64,000 nucleotides of DNA from Chondrilla cf. caribensis. Taxonomy: Eukaryota > Porifera > Demospongiae > Chondrillida > Chondrillidae. The stretch covers positions 441,015-505,014 of the forward strand of contig OZ026555.1 in the NCBI GenBank assembly GCA_964020155.1, written 5' to 3'. Of this stretch, positions 43,411 to 58,701 are shown piece after piece; the first letter of the stretch is position 1; each line of letters opens with the position of its first letter. Under the pieces are notes generated by a model. It did not search any database. It was not told where the DNA came from and saw nothing but the letters and a program-made list of their open reading frames with translations. A program made the translations under genes and the position numbers.

Positions 43411-44866
43411 GGGGTCCATCTCCTTAACTCAGCACAGGTGTAAGCATTATGTGTAAAATTGAGGATTAGTAAGTGCACAGTGTGTGCATGTGTATAATAC
43501 CCATGTGCAGTACATACATGGTGCATACATGGTACACACATGGTGCATGCATGGTACTTACATGGTGTGTGCATAGCAATTGACATGATACACCTCTCCA
43601 TTCAGAAGGCACCAAGTTCTCCTTGTGCAGTACATACATTCGAATGTGTCCTATAAGAGTTAATGTGTATAATTGCATGCATGGAGGGTGTTAATTTCTA
43701 CATACACCACGAAAGCATTCACGTACCCAGCAATTAACAATCAATGCAGAGGCCAACACCTGTGATGTGATCACTTGATCCTTTGAACTGACAAATTTGG
43801 TTGCAAACGGTGGGAAGTAAACCCTAGCTCCCTCACTCCCCCACTCCAAACGGGCTGACATGCATGGAATGCAGTATCATGTAATTCAATCTCACATTTT
43901 AATCCTTGGATATCAAAGAACCAGCTATCAGAGCCTAGCTAGCTGCCTACACTCCTTCAACACCTCAATCCCTTCCTAAATAGTATTGTTCCCCTACAAC
44001 AATGGACCAATAGACTGTCGGGATATTTGTTTGAAATGCTTGTAAATTGTTTTAATTGTGCTCTCCTCTCCATTCAGAAATGGTCTGCATACAGTATACA
44101 TCCTGTCCCACTATGATGTCACCAGGCAGGACTAGCCTCATCCCCAAACCCATTCCAAACTGGAAGATTGACATAGTTACCATGTACATAACATAAGCAT
44201 CTTTGGAAATGGGACTGGCCATACACTAGCACAGTCTGTACAACTGACCATCAGCAGATATACGAGCATAGTAACATAATATTGATCTTCACACATGAAA
44301 CTGTGCATAATGTACTTCTTTATAGTTGTAGGACTATTGCTTAACACATCTATAGCGATATTCAAACAATTTTTCTCACAAATTAATCATTCGTGCAACA
44401 TTTCACCCATCACGGGCTTCTTCAGGCACATACAATACAAAACTCAAATCAATGGCTTATACAACCAACATGTCTAACAACTTTCACATGTACATATGTA
44501 TGTACTGTCTGCACTACGTATCAAGGATATGTATGTATTTATATATATATAAACTGCAGAGTCAGGTATATGTGCATACACTAGAACTGTCATGTAACTG
44601 AAGACAAAAGGATAATTATAATATGTATTGTATGTATATACATTATTATACATTATATAATGTATATTATATTGTATGCATGTATGGATGTACACGAAAA
44701 ATTAACACTTGAAGCATGGCATTGAAATTTCTGTACAAATATTGAAAAGTTACTAGACATGAAATATCATTGGTCCACAAACGTAGAAGACATAATATAG
44801 TACATATGTACACTGTAAAACAAATATACACACACTGTCGGTGGACTGTTCGGGTCCCTTCTTACG

Positions 44867-45503
44867 TCACTGTAAAGCCGTGTCACTCAGGAAGGACAGA
44901 GGTAGTAATTCGGATCTGATTTGCATCAGTTTTTTCCCAAGACAGTTCTCTCCCGACCCATCTCCCCCGTCTCCTCTGAAGGAGTCGCTTCGGGTGTGGT
45001 AGACCAGTTCGCGGTTCCCAGTGCTCTGGAGCAATTGTTGCAGTTGAGGATGCTGTTCGAACTTCTTCTCAAGGCATACATTCATGACCTCCACTCTGAG
45101 GTACTCCCAGCCTTGGCATTCGTACTTCTGAGCATCTGCGGACTGTGTCAGCCTGTAGGCATCTTTAGATGTTGGACAGTCACGGATATTTATCTCCAGC
45201 GGTGTTCCTTCGTACTTCCGAGCTAGATAATAATTCTCACACGACGGCCATCTTTTTCCCTCTATAACTACAGGAGCAGGATAGCAGGGATTGAATTCGT
45301 AGTAACGCTCTCCCTTCCTGTGGAACAAAATTGGTCCTTTGGATGAGGTCCCATCCTGTGTTGTCAAGGGAGCTTTGGAGTCCTGTGAAGGCCAAGTGGT
45401 CCTCTTCGGGAAACCACTGGTTGATGGTAGACTGCGTGATACTGGAGAAAAGGGCTCTTTCTTCTTATCATCGGGGATAAGCTGTAGGGGAGGAAGGGCG
45501 ATG

Positions 45504-45542
<39 letters not shown>

Positions 45543-45935
45543 CATGTGCGTGTGCGTGTGTGTGTTCTGTGTGCGTGCGCGCGTGTGTGTATCTGTATGT
45601 GCATACACACTGACAGACCTCAAACTCCTCTCCATCGACCACAGTGCCATCATTATAGTGAGTGACTATCATTCGGTTGTCCATAATGTACTTTTGACTT
45701 ATAGTATCATCAAAGGGGTCATCTTGGTCTCCTCTTGCCTCTCTCAACACATCTCTATGTCTGTCTGTGTCTGTCTATGGATCAGAGTGCAGCACACACT
45801 TTAGATTCACAGACTTAGTTGAGCAGGAATTGAAAGGATCAGTGCAATATTACATTGCATGTATGTACAGCAACATGTGCTGCATACACAAGGGTGTGGG
45901 TCTCTCTCTCTCTTTTGTGTGTGTGTGCGTGTGCG

Positions 45936-45992
<57 letters not shown>

Positions 45993-46180
45993 GCGCGCGC
46001 GCGTGTGTGTGTGTGTGTGTGTACGTGCGTGCGTGTGTGCACGCGTGTGTATGTCCATACACCCTATAAGGGCAATTCAGAATACAAACCTGTGATAGAT
46101 CATCCTCTACATTGTCTTCAGCAGGTTGATTCTCCCTTTCATTCAGATCAGTCTGAAAGAAAGCAACATAAAGAAAGTTG

Positions 46181-46259
<79 letters not shown>

Positions 46260-46392
46260 TATGTGTCCATACACCCTACAATGGCAATTCAGAATACAAA
46301 CCTGTGATAGATCATCCTCCACATTGTCTTCAGCAGGTTGATTCTCCCTTTCATTGAGCTTAGTCTGAAAGAAAGCAACATAAAGAAATATG

Positions 46393-46440
<48 letters not shown>

Positions 46441-47965
46441 ATTCATGTGTGTGTACACGTATAATATGTCTGTGATTAGATCTGTCTTTACCTTCAGTTG
46501 TTTCACAGTTTCTTCGAGGAATTCATTATCTTTTGATAGTTTCTGAGCACATACAACAAATGCATAATAGAAGTAAGGGTGACAATTGGAGTGAGTATGG
46601 TGAGTGTGACAACTGGAGTGCGTATGGTGAGGGTGACGACTGGAGTGTGTATGGTGAGGGTGACGACTGGAGTGTGTATGGTGAGGGTGACAACTGGAGT
46701 GTGTATGGTGAGGGTGATGACTGAAGCAGCAGAACACAGCTCTGCTACAAGGAGCTAGAGAGCACAGAGCGATTTGATAACGGATAAAAATGAGTGAATT
46801 ATGACACCTTTCCGACCAGCATTGTGGTTGTGTATATAGGAGCTACAAGTAGTGTGTCGGGTGGAATGTGGGAGAAAGAACTCACTGTAAAGAGTTCTTC
46901 CTGAGCTTCTACCAACATCGCCTTACTGTCCTGTAGCAGTTCCTTTTCCTCTACTACTTCCTCCAGTTCCTTTTTAACATGCTCTAATTCCTTTTTAACA
47001 CAATCCAGTTCTTCTTGAAGGCTTGCATTGACTGTTCTCATGTCTTGGTATCTCTCCTCAGCTGTGTCCCCAATTGTAACAGCACATCGAAGACGATCCA
47101 TGTTTTCAACCAGGGACAGGCTTGTTGGTCTGTCCTCCACTTCGTCCTCCAAACAATGCTCAATGATTCCAAGGAACGTATCCTTCTCCTCGGGAGTGAA
47201 GAGGTCGATGTATTGCTGTCTCCGCTCCAGTTCTGTCAAAGCCATCAGTTTTCCATCCTTCTTCTTCTTGGCGGGTGAAGGTTGCGGCCAAGCATGGCTG
47301 ATGGTACTGGTGATCACACACCCGTAGGAGAACACGTCGAATTCAAACTGGAATTTCGACGAAGCATCAAATGCTTCTGGGCCCATGAACGCTTCGGCTC
47401 CTGGTACAATTGTGCTGGCAGTTTGCTTGACACGTTCGTCTGCTAAAACGCGAGTGACTCCGAAGTCAGATATTTTAGCATGCCAGCTGTGTGTGTCGAG
47501 GAGCACATTGTTGGTGGTGAGGTCGCGGTGGATGTGCTTCTGACCGTGCAGATAGGCCAATCCCAGGATCACGTGATGTAGCACGGTTATCTTGTCCCTG
47601 AGGAGGAAGCTGCCGTGTGAATGCCGTTCGAGATGATTCCTCAAACTCGTCGAGAGTAGCTCTATTACGATGACGGGGAGGGGGGCGCCTTCTTCGAAGA
47701 TCAAACCGAGAAACTGAACGACGTGCGGATGACGTAGCCTGCTCCAGGTATAGCATTCTCTGATGAAGTCACTCGAATGCTTCGACTGCGCTTCACTACT
47801 GAGGATGGCGTGAAGCCGCTTCGTAACGCAGGGAGTACCCCACCAAGTAGCCTTTCGAACCACTCCGTAAGCTCCTCTTCCTAACTCTTTATCGGTTTCC
47901 TCGACTCCAGATATCTCAAGCCCAACAAACTCTTGCTTCCCGATCGCCCATTGACCTTCCTCCAT
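44867..47965 (-). CDS. Protein kinase, coiled coil and NADAR domain fusion
   Basis: Minus-strand exons, 5' to 3': 46886-47965, 46492-46542, 46302-46364, 46090-46152, 45619-45774 and 44867-45481. All introns are phase 0; 675 residues result. Residues about 22-290 form a TKL-like kinase: GRGAYG loop, Lys49 (CVTKRLH), Glu70, HRDLTTNN at 146-153, DFG at 167-169 and GPE at 195-197, so it should be active. A Glu/Lys-rich coiled coil runs from about 300 to 377. Two near-identical 21-residue exons follow, then an acidic linker. Residues about 522-661 are a NADAR (YbiA-like) domain: [31 protein letters not shown] and [18 protein letters not shown] enzymes cleave N-glycosidic bonds of riboflavin intermediates or ADP-ribosylated guanine. 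The pairing is unfamiliar to me. Exon 5 uses a weaker GTCTGT donor. Confidence 0.82.
45505..45600. repeat. (GT)n microsatellite
   Basis: Interrupted GT tract in the last intron of the kinase-NADAR gene. Confidence 0.95.
45920..46052. repeat. (GT)n microsatellite
   Basis: GT tract flanking the duplicated exon on its 3' genomic side. Confidence 0.95.
46053..46440 (-). repeat. Tandem duplication of an exon with its flanks
   Basis: Two blocks, about 46055-46260 and 46261-46440, share TCCATACACCCTA, GGCAATTCAGAATACAAACC, a 63-base exon and a following GT tract. The exon copies differ at only a few bases (TDL versus TKL at the start). Confidence 0.9.
46585..46720. repeat. Minisatellite, ~26 bp unit, about 5 copies
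   Basis: GTGTGTATGGTGAGGGTGAC words repeat in the first intron of the kinase-NADAR gene. Confidence 0.9.
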
Positions 47966-48322
47966 TTCGAGTCCATGTACAGAGCACGTGATATGCGCAT
48001 GACCATTCAGCGAAGAGCGTTTATCTCACTGCTCATTCACCCGTATGTTGCCACGGTTCACGCCCGAAACACGAATACGTGTTGGGAGACATTAAAGCAT
48101 GCATTGATGTTTTTGCTCTTATCTAATGGAAATTGACAATGAAACCCAGTTGCATGCCTCCCATTAGTTGGTTATTCACCCAGATATCACTATGTATTGG
48201 CTATTCATCAAATTATAGTGAAAGTCATAACACGATATATTGTACTATTATAATGATATGAATGATACTCATGGGTATGCATAAATAAACCAGTCCACAA
48301 AACAGCACTACAAAATTCAGTA
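47966..48322. other. Spacer between kinase-NADAR and SUCLG2
   Basis: No gene seen. It holds the kinase-NADAR promoter side and the SUCLG2 3' side. Confidence 0.6.
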
Positions 48323-51980
<3,658 letters not shown>

Positions 51981-52034
51981 TTTCCTCCTACCAATTCCGG
52001 ATATCATGTGATAAGGCTGTATAACTCTCCGCAT
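51981..52034. promoter_or_regulatory. 54-base divergent start region, SUCLG2 / 170-aa membrane protein
   Basis: The two start codons are only 54 bases apart on opposite strands. The 5' UTRs must overlap or be very short, or the promoters lie within transcribed sequence. Confidence 0.55.
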
Positions 52035-52547
52035 ATGTCACAAGATTCAGTGTTGCTGATTGAAACCGAGTATGCGCTGACTGGACCGTTTGAAGACTCG
52101 AAAGAAGAAGACTCCTATTTCAACCATGGACCAGCCTTTGTTCGGGGAAACGACTCCTCGTGTGAGTGCGTAAGACATATTTCCACCCCAGTTGCTTCTG
52201 TCTTTAAAAGAGCAGGCTCTTGATAGTAATTTGTGTCTGTGTCATCGGTATTTAGAGACTACGGTGGCGTAGACTACCACCATCATCGTCAGTTTTGTCA
52301 CAATGACGGTGGATTCTGTCTTTTCAATGTAACTGGAATACGTGACTCGAATTCATCTACATAACCCATCACCTCTTGTGGCCTTTTTGTAGCCGGGGGA
52401 CACTAGTACTGTTCCGGATGCGATGTACATTGTTAGTAACTAATAATTGAAATAATTATTATGGTTAATTGTTCTCTTGTATCTCTCCAGCATAGATTGT
52501 TAAACATTGTATTTGGCATTGTAACTGCTGTATTTTTTGTGGTAAGT

Positions 52548-52613
<66 letters not shown>

Positions 52614-52637
52614 TGAGTGTGTGTGTGTGTGTGTGTG

Positions 52638-52677
<40 letters not shown>

Positions 52678-52703
52678 AGTGAGTGTGTGTGTGTGTGTGT
52701 GTG

Positions 52704-52756
<53 letters not shown>

Positions 52757-54284
52757 CACAGACCTGTTGATGTGCCTATCATGCAGGTCTGTACTACTAC
52801 ATGTAGGTCACTGGAATAGGTCACTGGTGTAGGTCGCTTGTGTAGGTCGCTTGTGTAGGTCGCTTGTGTAGGTCGCTGGTGTAGGTCGCTGGCGCAGGTC
52901 GCTGGTGTAGGTCGCTGGTGTAGGTTGCTGGTGTAGGTCGCTGGTGTAGGTCACTGGTGTAGGTCGCTGGTGTAGGTCGCTGATGTAGGTCACTGGTGTA
53001 GGTCGCTGGTGTAGGTCGCTGGTGTAGGTCACTGGTGTAGGTCGCTGGTGTAGGTCCCTGATGTAGTCGAAATATTCCGTTTTCTATTCATTTTCACTTT
53101 CACTCCAGGTAACAGTGGGACTGGCCTTCCTTGCCCCTGTCCTCACACCGCCCAAATGTTACCTGCTGTACAGACAGCACAACTACTGCGTGGACGCATT
53201 GGACGTGTTGCTCTGTCTGGTCATTCTCCTCTTCCTCATCCCTCCGGGAGTCATCGTAAGTTACCCTAGAAGCTGGTTGTTTAGCACATATTGTTACCAG
53301 CCTTCCACCATGACGAAACAGTTCAGAAAACAAAGCGACAGAGCTCCACGAGAGAAGAGAAACTCTAGGACCATTTGCTATCAAGCACATACCGTATAGC
53401 GGGGATTTTTGCAGGACAAAATTTTCGCGCATTTCGCGGTTGGCCTAACATCCGTGAATTAGGTGTTCTCGCTGTTCTGTCGCGTGACTCTGGCCAGCAT
53501 CCGCGAATTTTCATTTTTGGAGCCATCTGCGAAAATTTTGTCAAGTGAAAATTTCCCACTATACAGTACTTTTTGTTGCTACTTCTATGTGTGCTAAACA
53601 ACTGGCTTCCACAGTTTTTCCATTGTGACCATAACAGCAAGTATTGGGATTGTGTGTATAGGGGCGAGAAGCCTGAGGTGATCACAGTGGGATGTACAGT
53701 TCGACTTGCTTAGTAGGTACCTTGAAGGGCGCACCAAATCTGTACTTCTTATCAGAGGTACTTACTATCAGTGCTGGCATAGTGTGCATGAGCTAGGGAC
53801 TGGGTGAGGTGTACTCCCTAGCCAGGAGTGTGTATGTACATACTAACTCAGGTGCTTACTAAGCAAGTTGCACTGTATGTGGTCCTTGTGTTATACGATG
53901 TGTATACAATGTATGGGAGGTGATCTCATACATAGTACATATGTACCTGTAGAAACACTAGGATTTATACTTGAAAGTGTGTGTTCTCTGTTATGTACTC
54001 TTATTGCTTTGTACTCCTGGTGTATTTAATAAAATTCCTTTTGATCTGCACCTACGTACGTCCTTCAATTATGATTTAATCAGTTTATTTCATTGTACCC
54101 ACAGGCCTATTGGTATCACAGAGGCGAACTCACACCTAAATTCAAAACTCTCCTATACTTCAACTTGGTTATCATTGTTGTGTTTTGTCTGGTAGCATGC
54201 ATTACTTTCTACGAAGACGGTTTTGTCTTCAGAGGAACACCATCTTGTAACGATAGTGGATGTTTCTTCCCCTATCACAACTAA
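52035..54284 (+). CDS. Small multi-pass membrane protein, unrecognised
   Basis: Exons 52035-52169, 52491-52541, 53109-53255 and 54105-54284, all phase 0, encode 170 residues. The N-terminal 45 residues are acidic and soluble (MSQDSVLLIETEYALTGPFE). Three hydrophobic segments follow: about 48-76 (LLNIVFGIVTAVFFV joined to the next exon), about 94-113 (LLCLVILLFLIPPGVI) and about 130-152 (NLVIIVVFCLVACITFY). A Cys-containing tail (TPSCNDSGCFFPYHN) ends the protein. The first exon could alternatively use a GTGAGT donor at 52164-52165, but that creates an immediate stop. No family is recognised. The intron before the last exon carries two MITEs. Confidence 0.72.
52550..52757. repeat. (GT)n microsatellite with TAGTGAG interruptions
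   Basis: GT blocks separated by near-regular TAGTG units, starting about eight bases after the donor of exon 2. Confidence 0.95.
52800..53065. repeat. Minisatellite, 13 bp unit, about 20 copies
   Basis: GTAGGTCGCTGGT and variants in the same intron, immediately after the GT tract. Confidence 0.95.
53392..53566. mobile_element. MITE with CYGTATAGYGGG ends, 175 bp, TA target site
   Basis: Starts CCGTATAGCGGGGATTTTTG. The other end on the opposite strand is CTGTATAGTGGGAAATTTTC. TA flanks both sides (53390-53391, 53567-53568). The interior has CG-rich hairpin-like CGCGCATTTCGCGG. Confidence 0.78.
53697..53875. mobile_element. MITE with CAGTGCAACTTGCTTAGTA ends, 179 bp, TA target site
   Basis: Begins CAGTTCGACTTGCTTAGTA and ends with its inverted partner TACTAAGCAAGTTGCACTG, flanked by TA on both sides. 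A decayed copy lies at 13429-13651. Confidence 0.8.
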
Positions 54285-54372
54285 CACACTGCATGTTCAT
54301 GTCACGCATACAAACATCATCACAAAGTCATGTGATACACACTAAATACAGTTTTGTTTTTTATTGTCTTGT

Positions 54373-55491
54373 TTACGATGATAATATTTTGAAGAAATAC
54401 TCCACTTCAAGTGTACAGTCGTCTGGAAGATCTGTACAGTGGATGCCGTTTTGGATCTTGTCTTTGCCAAATTTCGCTCGTAGGCTATGTGGGCGGAGAT
54501 GACGGGCTATCTCGGGATCAGACGGACCAGTGAATCCCCTGAAGCTAGTGTGGACCTCTTTCCCTTTAATCTCCATAGCTATACATGGTCCAGAACACAG
54601 TTCCTGTACCATTCCGCTGTACTCCGCCACCACTCCCTTGTACACCTCGTAAAACTCTTCTGCATTTGCCTTCTCAACGTAGTACAGCCCAAGTGCTGTG
54701 ATGTTGAAGCCACCATCTTTGATGGCAGATATTATTTCTCCACTCTTCCCACTCAGTATGGCGTGAGGCTTGATGATACAGAGGGTACTGTCGTTGCAAG
54801 TGGCTGGGGATTTGCCTCTCGGCTTGGGGCCGAAGAAGAATTCACTCTCGTGCTGAGCTGCAACTGCAGATTCAGATCCATGACATGCGTTCTTAATGCT
54901 GTCTGTGCCGAACCGAGCTCTGATGGTGTCTGGTGCATCGCGGCGAGCCTGCGCAGAGTTGGCGGGTCCAAGCAGAGCGAGCCACTTTGATACGGCATTT
55001 TCTCCAGTCAGCTCAAAGGCAACTATGGGACCACTTGTCATGAATCGAACCAAGTCATCAAAGAACGACTTTCCTTGTGATTCCCGGTACAGTTCTTGGA
55101 CATCACTAGCTGATAGCTGTACCATGCGTGCATTGCATATCCTCAGTTCGGCTGAATTTGCTATTTTTATTATCTCCCCCATTTTATCCAGGCAGTCAGG
55201 CTTGATGATGGTAAGGGTCTTCTCTTTCTTCGATTTCAGTTTTTTTGTGGTAAATTCGTCCCCAAAGTCAACAATAGAAAGTTGGCGAGAGTGAATGTTG
55301 ACAACAGATCCGATGAAGAGGTCTTCCAGCTTCAGGTTCTCCATGGCAGATCTTTTCAAGAATGGTCGCCTGTTTTTGATGTCATACATTTCACAGCTGC
55401 TGTCCTTTGGGTAGTAAAGAAGTTGGTATTTACGTATAAGAGCAGCGTTGGGATCGTACCATTCGGCTAGAAAGGCGTATCTCTCTTCCAT
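54373..55491 (-). CDS. NME7: Nucleoside diphosphate kinase 7, intronless
   Basis: A single uninterrupted frame of 372 residues, the normal NME7 length. Residues 1-88 are a DM10 domain (AFLAEWYDPNAALIRKYQLL). Two NDK domains follow, about 91-220 and 236-370. The first has TIIKPDC and the active-site NACHGSES (His204). The second has CIIKPHA, GFTGPSDP and NGIHCTDLPDD (His351). Both catalytic histidines are present, so both domains could be active. NME7 is a microtubule inner protein and part of the gamma-tubulin ring complex. The lack of introns is unusual beside intron-rich neighbours. It converges with the membrane-protein gene, 88 bases apart. Confidence 0.95.
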   Translation of the reverse strand: MEERYAFLAEWYDPNAALIRKYQLLYYPKDSSCEMYDIKNRRPFLKRSAMENLKLEDLFIGSVVNIHSRQLSIVDFGDEFTTKKLKSKKEKTLTIIKPDCLDKMGEIIKIANSAELRICNARMVQLSASDVQELYRESQGKSFFDDLVRFMTSGPIVAFELTGENAVSKWLALLGPANSAQARRDAPDTIRARFGTDSIKNACHGSESAVAAQHESEFFFGPKPRGKSPATCNDSTLCIIKPHAILSGKSGEIISAIKDGGFNITALGLYYVEKANAEEFYEVYKGVVAEYSGMVQELCSGPCIAMEIKGKEVHTSFRGFTGPSDPEIARHLRPHSLRAKFGKDKIQNGIHCTDLPDDCTLEVEYFFKILSS

Positions 55492-55925
55492 ACTGTATTA
55501 ACGTGGAGATCGGAGAAATTCGTCGATGTACCAAGTGCACCTTTAGTATAGCCCCGCCATTTTTGAGATGTTTGTCATGGCAACGGACAAATGACATCAT
55601 GTATTGCTCGCGATATTACGTAGTTGCATATACGATTGCGTAGTATAATACAATACGTATTTGTATGATATTATACATATAACATAATCTTATCCAGTCA
55701 TATACTATTTATAAAATCTCATTGCAATGGATATCTATGTATGATTCGACATACAAAATTCATTATAACATTTCAATGTACATGTCACATGGGTCAACAC
55801 TTGATATAAATTAATCCAAGTGAAAAAATTGTGCAAATCAAAGGAATGTAATACTAAACATGACAAATTAAAAGTAACAAATCAATGAAGTTCTGGAAAA
55901 TGGGGGATTTAGGGCACCCAGGAGC
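55492..55925. other. Spacer upstream of NME7 / downstream of sorting nexin
   Basis: AT-rich, with no gene seen. A CG-containing stretch (CATGACATTTGTCCGTTGCC type) near 55570-55620 suits the NME7 promoter. Confidence 0.5.
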
Positions 55926-58182
55926 CTACACCGCATAGCTTCCTCCTTTCTCGTCCTCGATGATCCCAAGGGACTCCAGATTCCCCTTTCTCAACTTCCT
56001 CCTCACGCACGAGTCGGATGACTTCCTCCTAGGTGTGTTTGAAGGAGACACCATGCGACGTTGTGTGCTGTGGATTGCACTTTTCTGCCTCCTCAGTGCG
56101 TGCTCATCCGGCTTGTGGCTGGGGACCTTTGGCTTGGGTTGAGCTTGGAACCTCCGGATCAGGTCAGCCACATGAGTGCTGGCACCCTCTGTATCAGCCT
56201 CCGAGGGACAATTCAACAATATGCCATTTTTGGGGCCACTGGATTGGCCAACAGCTGCAGTATTGACAGAATCGCTTTCTGTCGTACTGCATTTGGTGTT
56301 GCTGCTGTTGCTGTTATTCCATGACATGTTACCTGCAACTGTGTCCGAGATGACTGAGCGTATGCGGGGACTGGGAGAACTCTCTCCACTTGAGGATGCA
56401 GAGGAATCCCCTGCCTCCACTTTACGACGAATGTACTCTTCTCCCTTGGTCTTAACTGGAGACGTTTGTAGAGGTATTGTTTCAGATGAATAACTGTTCT
56501 TGACTGCTACCGGTTGATGTCTTGAATTTTCATCAGTTGGTGTGATACTTGAAGCCGTTGAGTGAGGACCAGATTCGTTGGAATCGATAGAACTGGTATC
56601 CCCTCCAACCGAAGGAGATTGTTCTGGTGGGAGGTGGCTACTCTTGTCACCATTGCTACTCTTTTGTTCAAGCAAGGGCTGGTCAGGTTGGGAGAGTTTT
56701 GACTTTGGTTTTTCACGAACAGCAGTAGATGACTCCGATTCTTCCAAAACATTGATCTCTTTGGTGACTCCCTCTGACACACTCGCAGCAAGAGGAGAGG
56801 TGTTCCCCTTCACTGGCGTGAATGTCAAATATTCGCCAGGCTTTTCCGCTGTCTCCTTCCTTCTTTCTTCTCTCAGGAAGGCTTCCAGACCTCCAGGCTG
56901 TTGGTTGATGGGAACAAAGGAAAGATACCCATGAGGCACCTTAGGCTCTGCTTCATGGTCCAGAAGACCGGGGTCACTTTTACGTTCAGAGAGTGGAACA
57001 AATGGAGTGTAATCGGCTGCTTTCTTCTTCTGCACATGATCGAGAGGGGGCTTTCCGGGGGTGAAGGGCACATAGACGTCATCGTTGTCACGAGACCTGA
57101 TGTCACCGTACGAATGAGCCTTCTGATCAAGGGAGAGTCCCCTGCCACCTAATGTCTCTGTCAGGAGCTCGTAACTTTTCTTCTCCTTCGGAGTCGGAGA
57201 CAGGGACAAAGCAGGAAAGAGGGCCAGGCCACCTTTGGCGAGCTGCATACGTTGCATGTCATAGGGGACTTTGTCTGCTTGTTTGTCTTGCAGTTGCGTT
57301 GTGCCTGTGTCGGTGGGGGAATTCCCCGACTTCCCAAACACCATGTTCATGTACGTGTGCGCGGAGGAGCTCAATTCACTGGTTCCATCACTACCTTCGG
57401 CCTCTTTAGGTGGGGACTTGTGGAGGAATCTGGAATGAAGATCGCTCCAACCTTTAGCCATCTACAGGAAGATGAACGGATCAAATGGTAACAACAGACA
57501 GTCCCAGAGGTGGTATTCTATACACAAATATGTATGTTTGCATGTTCAAACTTTCTCGCATGTAAACATGAATATACAAGTGAATTGTACATAAATACAC
57601 ATACAAGTACGTAGATACGGTATGTACATACATTCATCGGACCTTCTCCTATAGGGATCTCCTGTTTATCAGAAAACTACACAGTCACTACAAACACTAC
57701 ACACTCACCACGAGAACTACACACTCACTACAAATACTACACACTCACCACAAGCACTACACACTTGCTACAAACACCACACACTCACCACAAGCACTAC
57801 ACACACAAACACTGCACACTCAACACAATCATCACATTCACCACAAACACTACACACTCACCACAAGCACTACACACTCACCACAAGCACTACATACTCA
57901 CCACAAGCACTACACACACTACAAACACTATACACACTATGAACACTGTACACTTACCATTTGATGATAATCCATTTCTCTTGCCAGCAGCTCCGATAAC
58001 ATCTCCTTCATATCTGAGAGGATCTGATCATGAACATAGTTGACTTCTGCCAAGACGATGTTGTTCAGAGATTCACAATATGTCTTCATCAATTCAGCAT
58101 CTTTTTTCTAGGAATTGAACATCAATTGATCGACTTTTACCACAACGTTATGCTGGTATAAGAGGTTGTGTGCATGTGTGTG

Positions 58183-58251
<69 letters not shown>

Positions 58252-58289
58252 GTGTGTGCATGCGTGTGTGTGTGTGCGCATGTGTGTGT

Positions 58290-58325
<36 letters not shown>

Positions 58326-58374
58326 GTGTGTGTGCATGCGTGTGTGTGTGTGCGCATGTGTGTACGTGTGTGTG

Positions 58375-58449
<75 letters not shown>

Positions 58450-58655
58450 GTGTGTATGTGCATGTGTGTGTGCGTTCATGGCACAATGCTATGTTGATCA
58501 ATGTTAGGAAGAACTTACAGAATCTTTCTCCTTGCTGACATTATATGCTTTCATTGCTTCTTCATGAATTTTTACTATATTCTATAAATATCATGGAACA
58601 GAAACAGGGAAAGAATAAGTCTCATATATTACACACACACACACACATGAACAAC

Positions 58656-58701
<46 letters not shown>

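Noticed and set aside
52800..53065. CRISPR-like regular repeats
   Set aside because: The 13-bp units are contiguous with no unique spacers, and this is a eukaryotic intron; the same holds for the 34-bp repeat at 58980.
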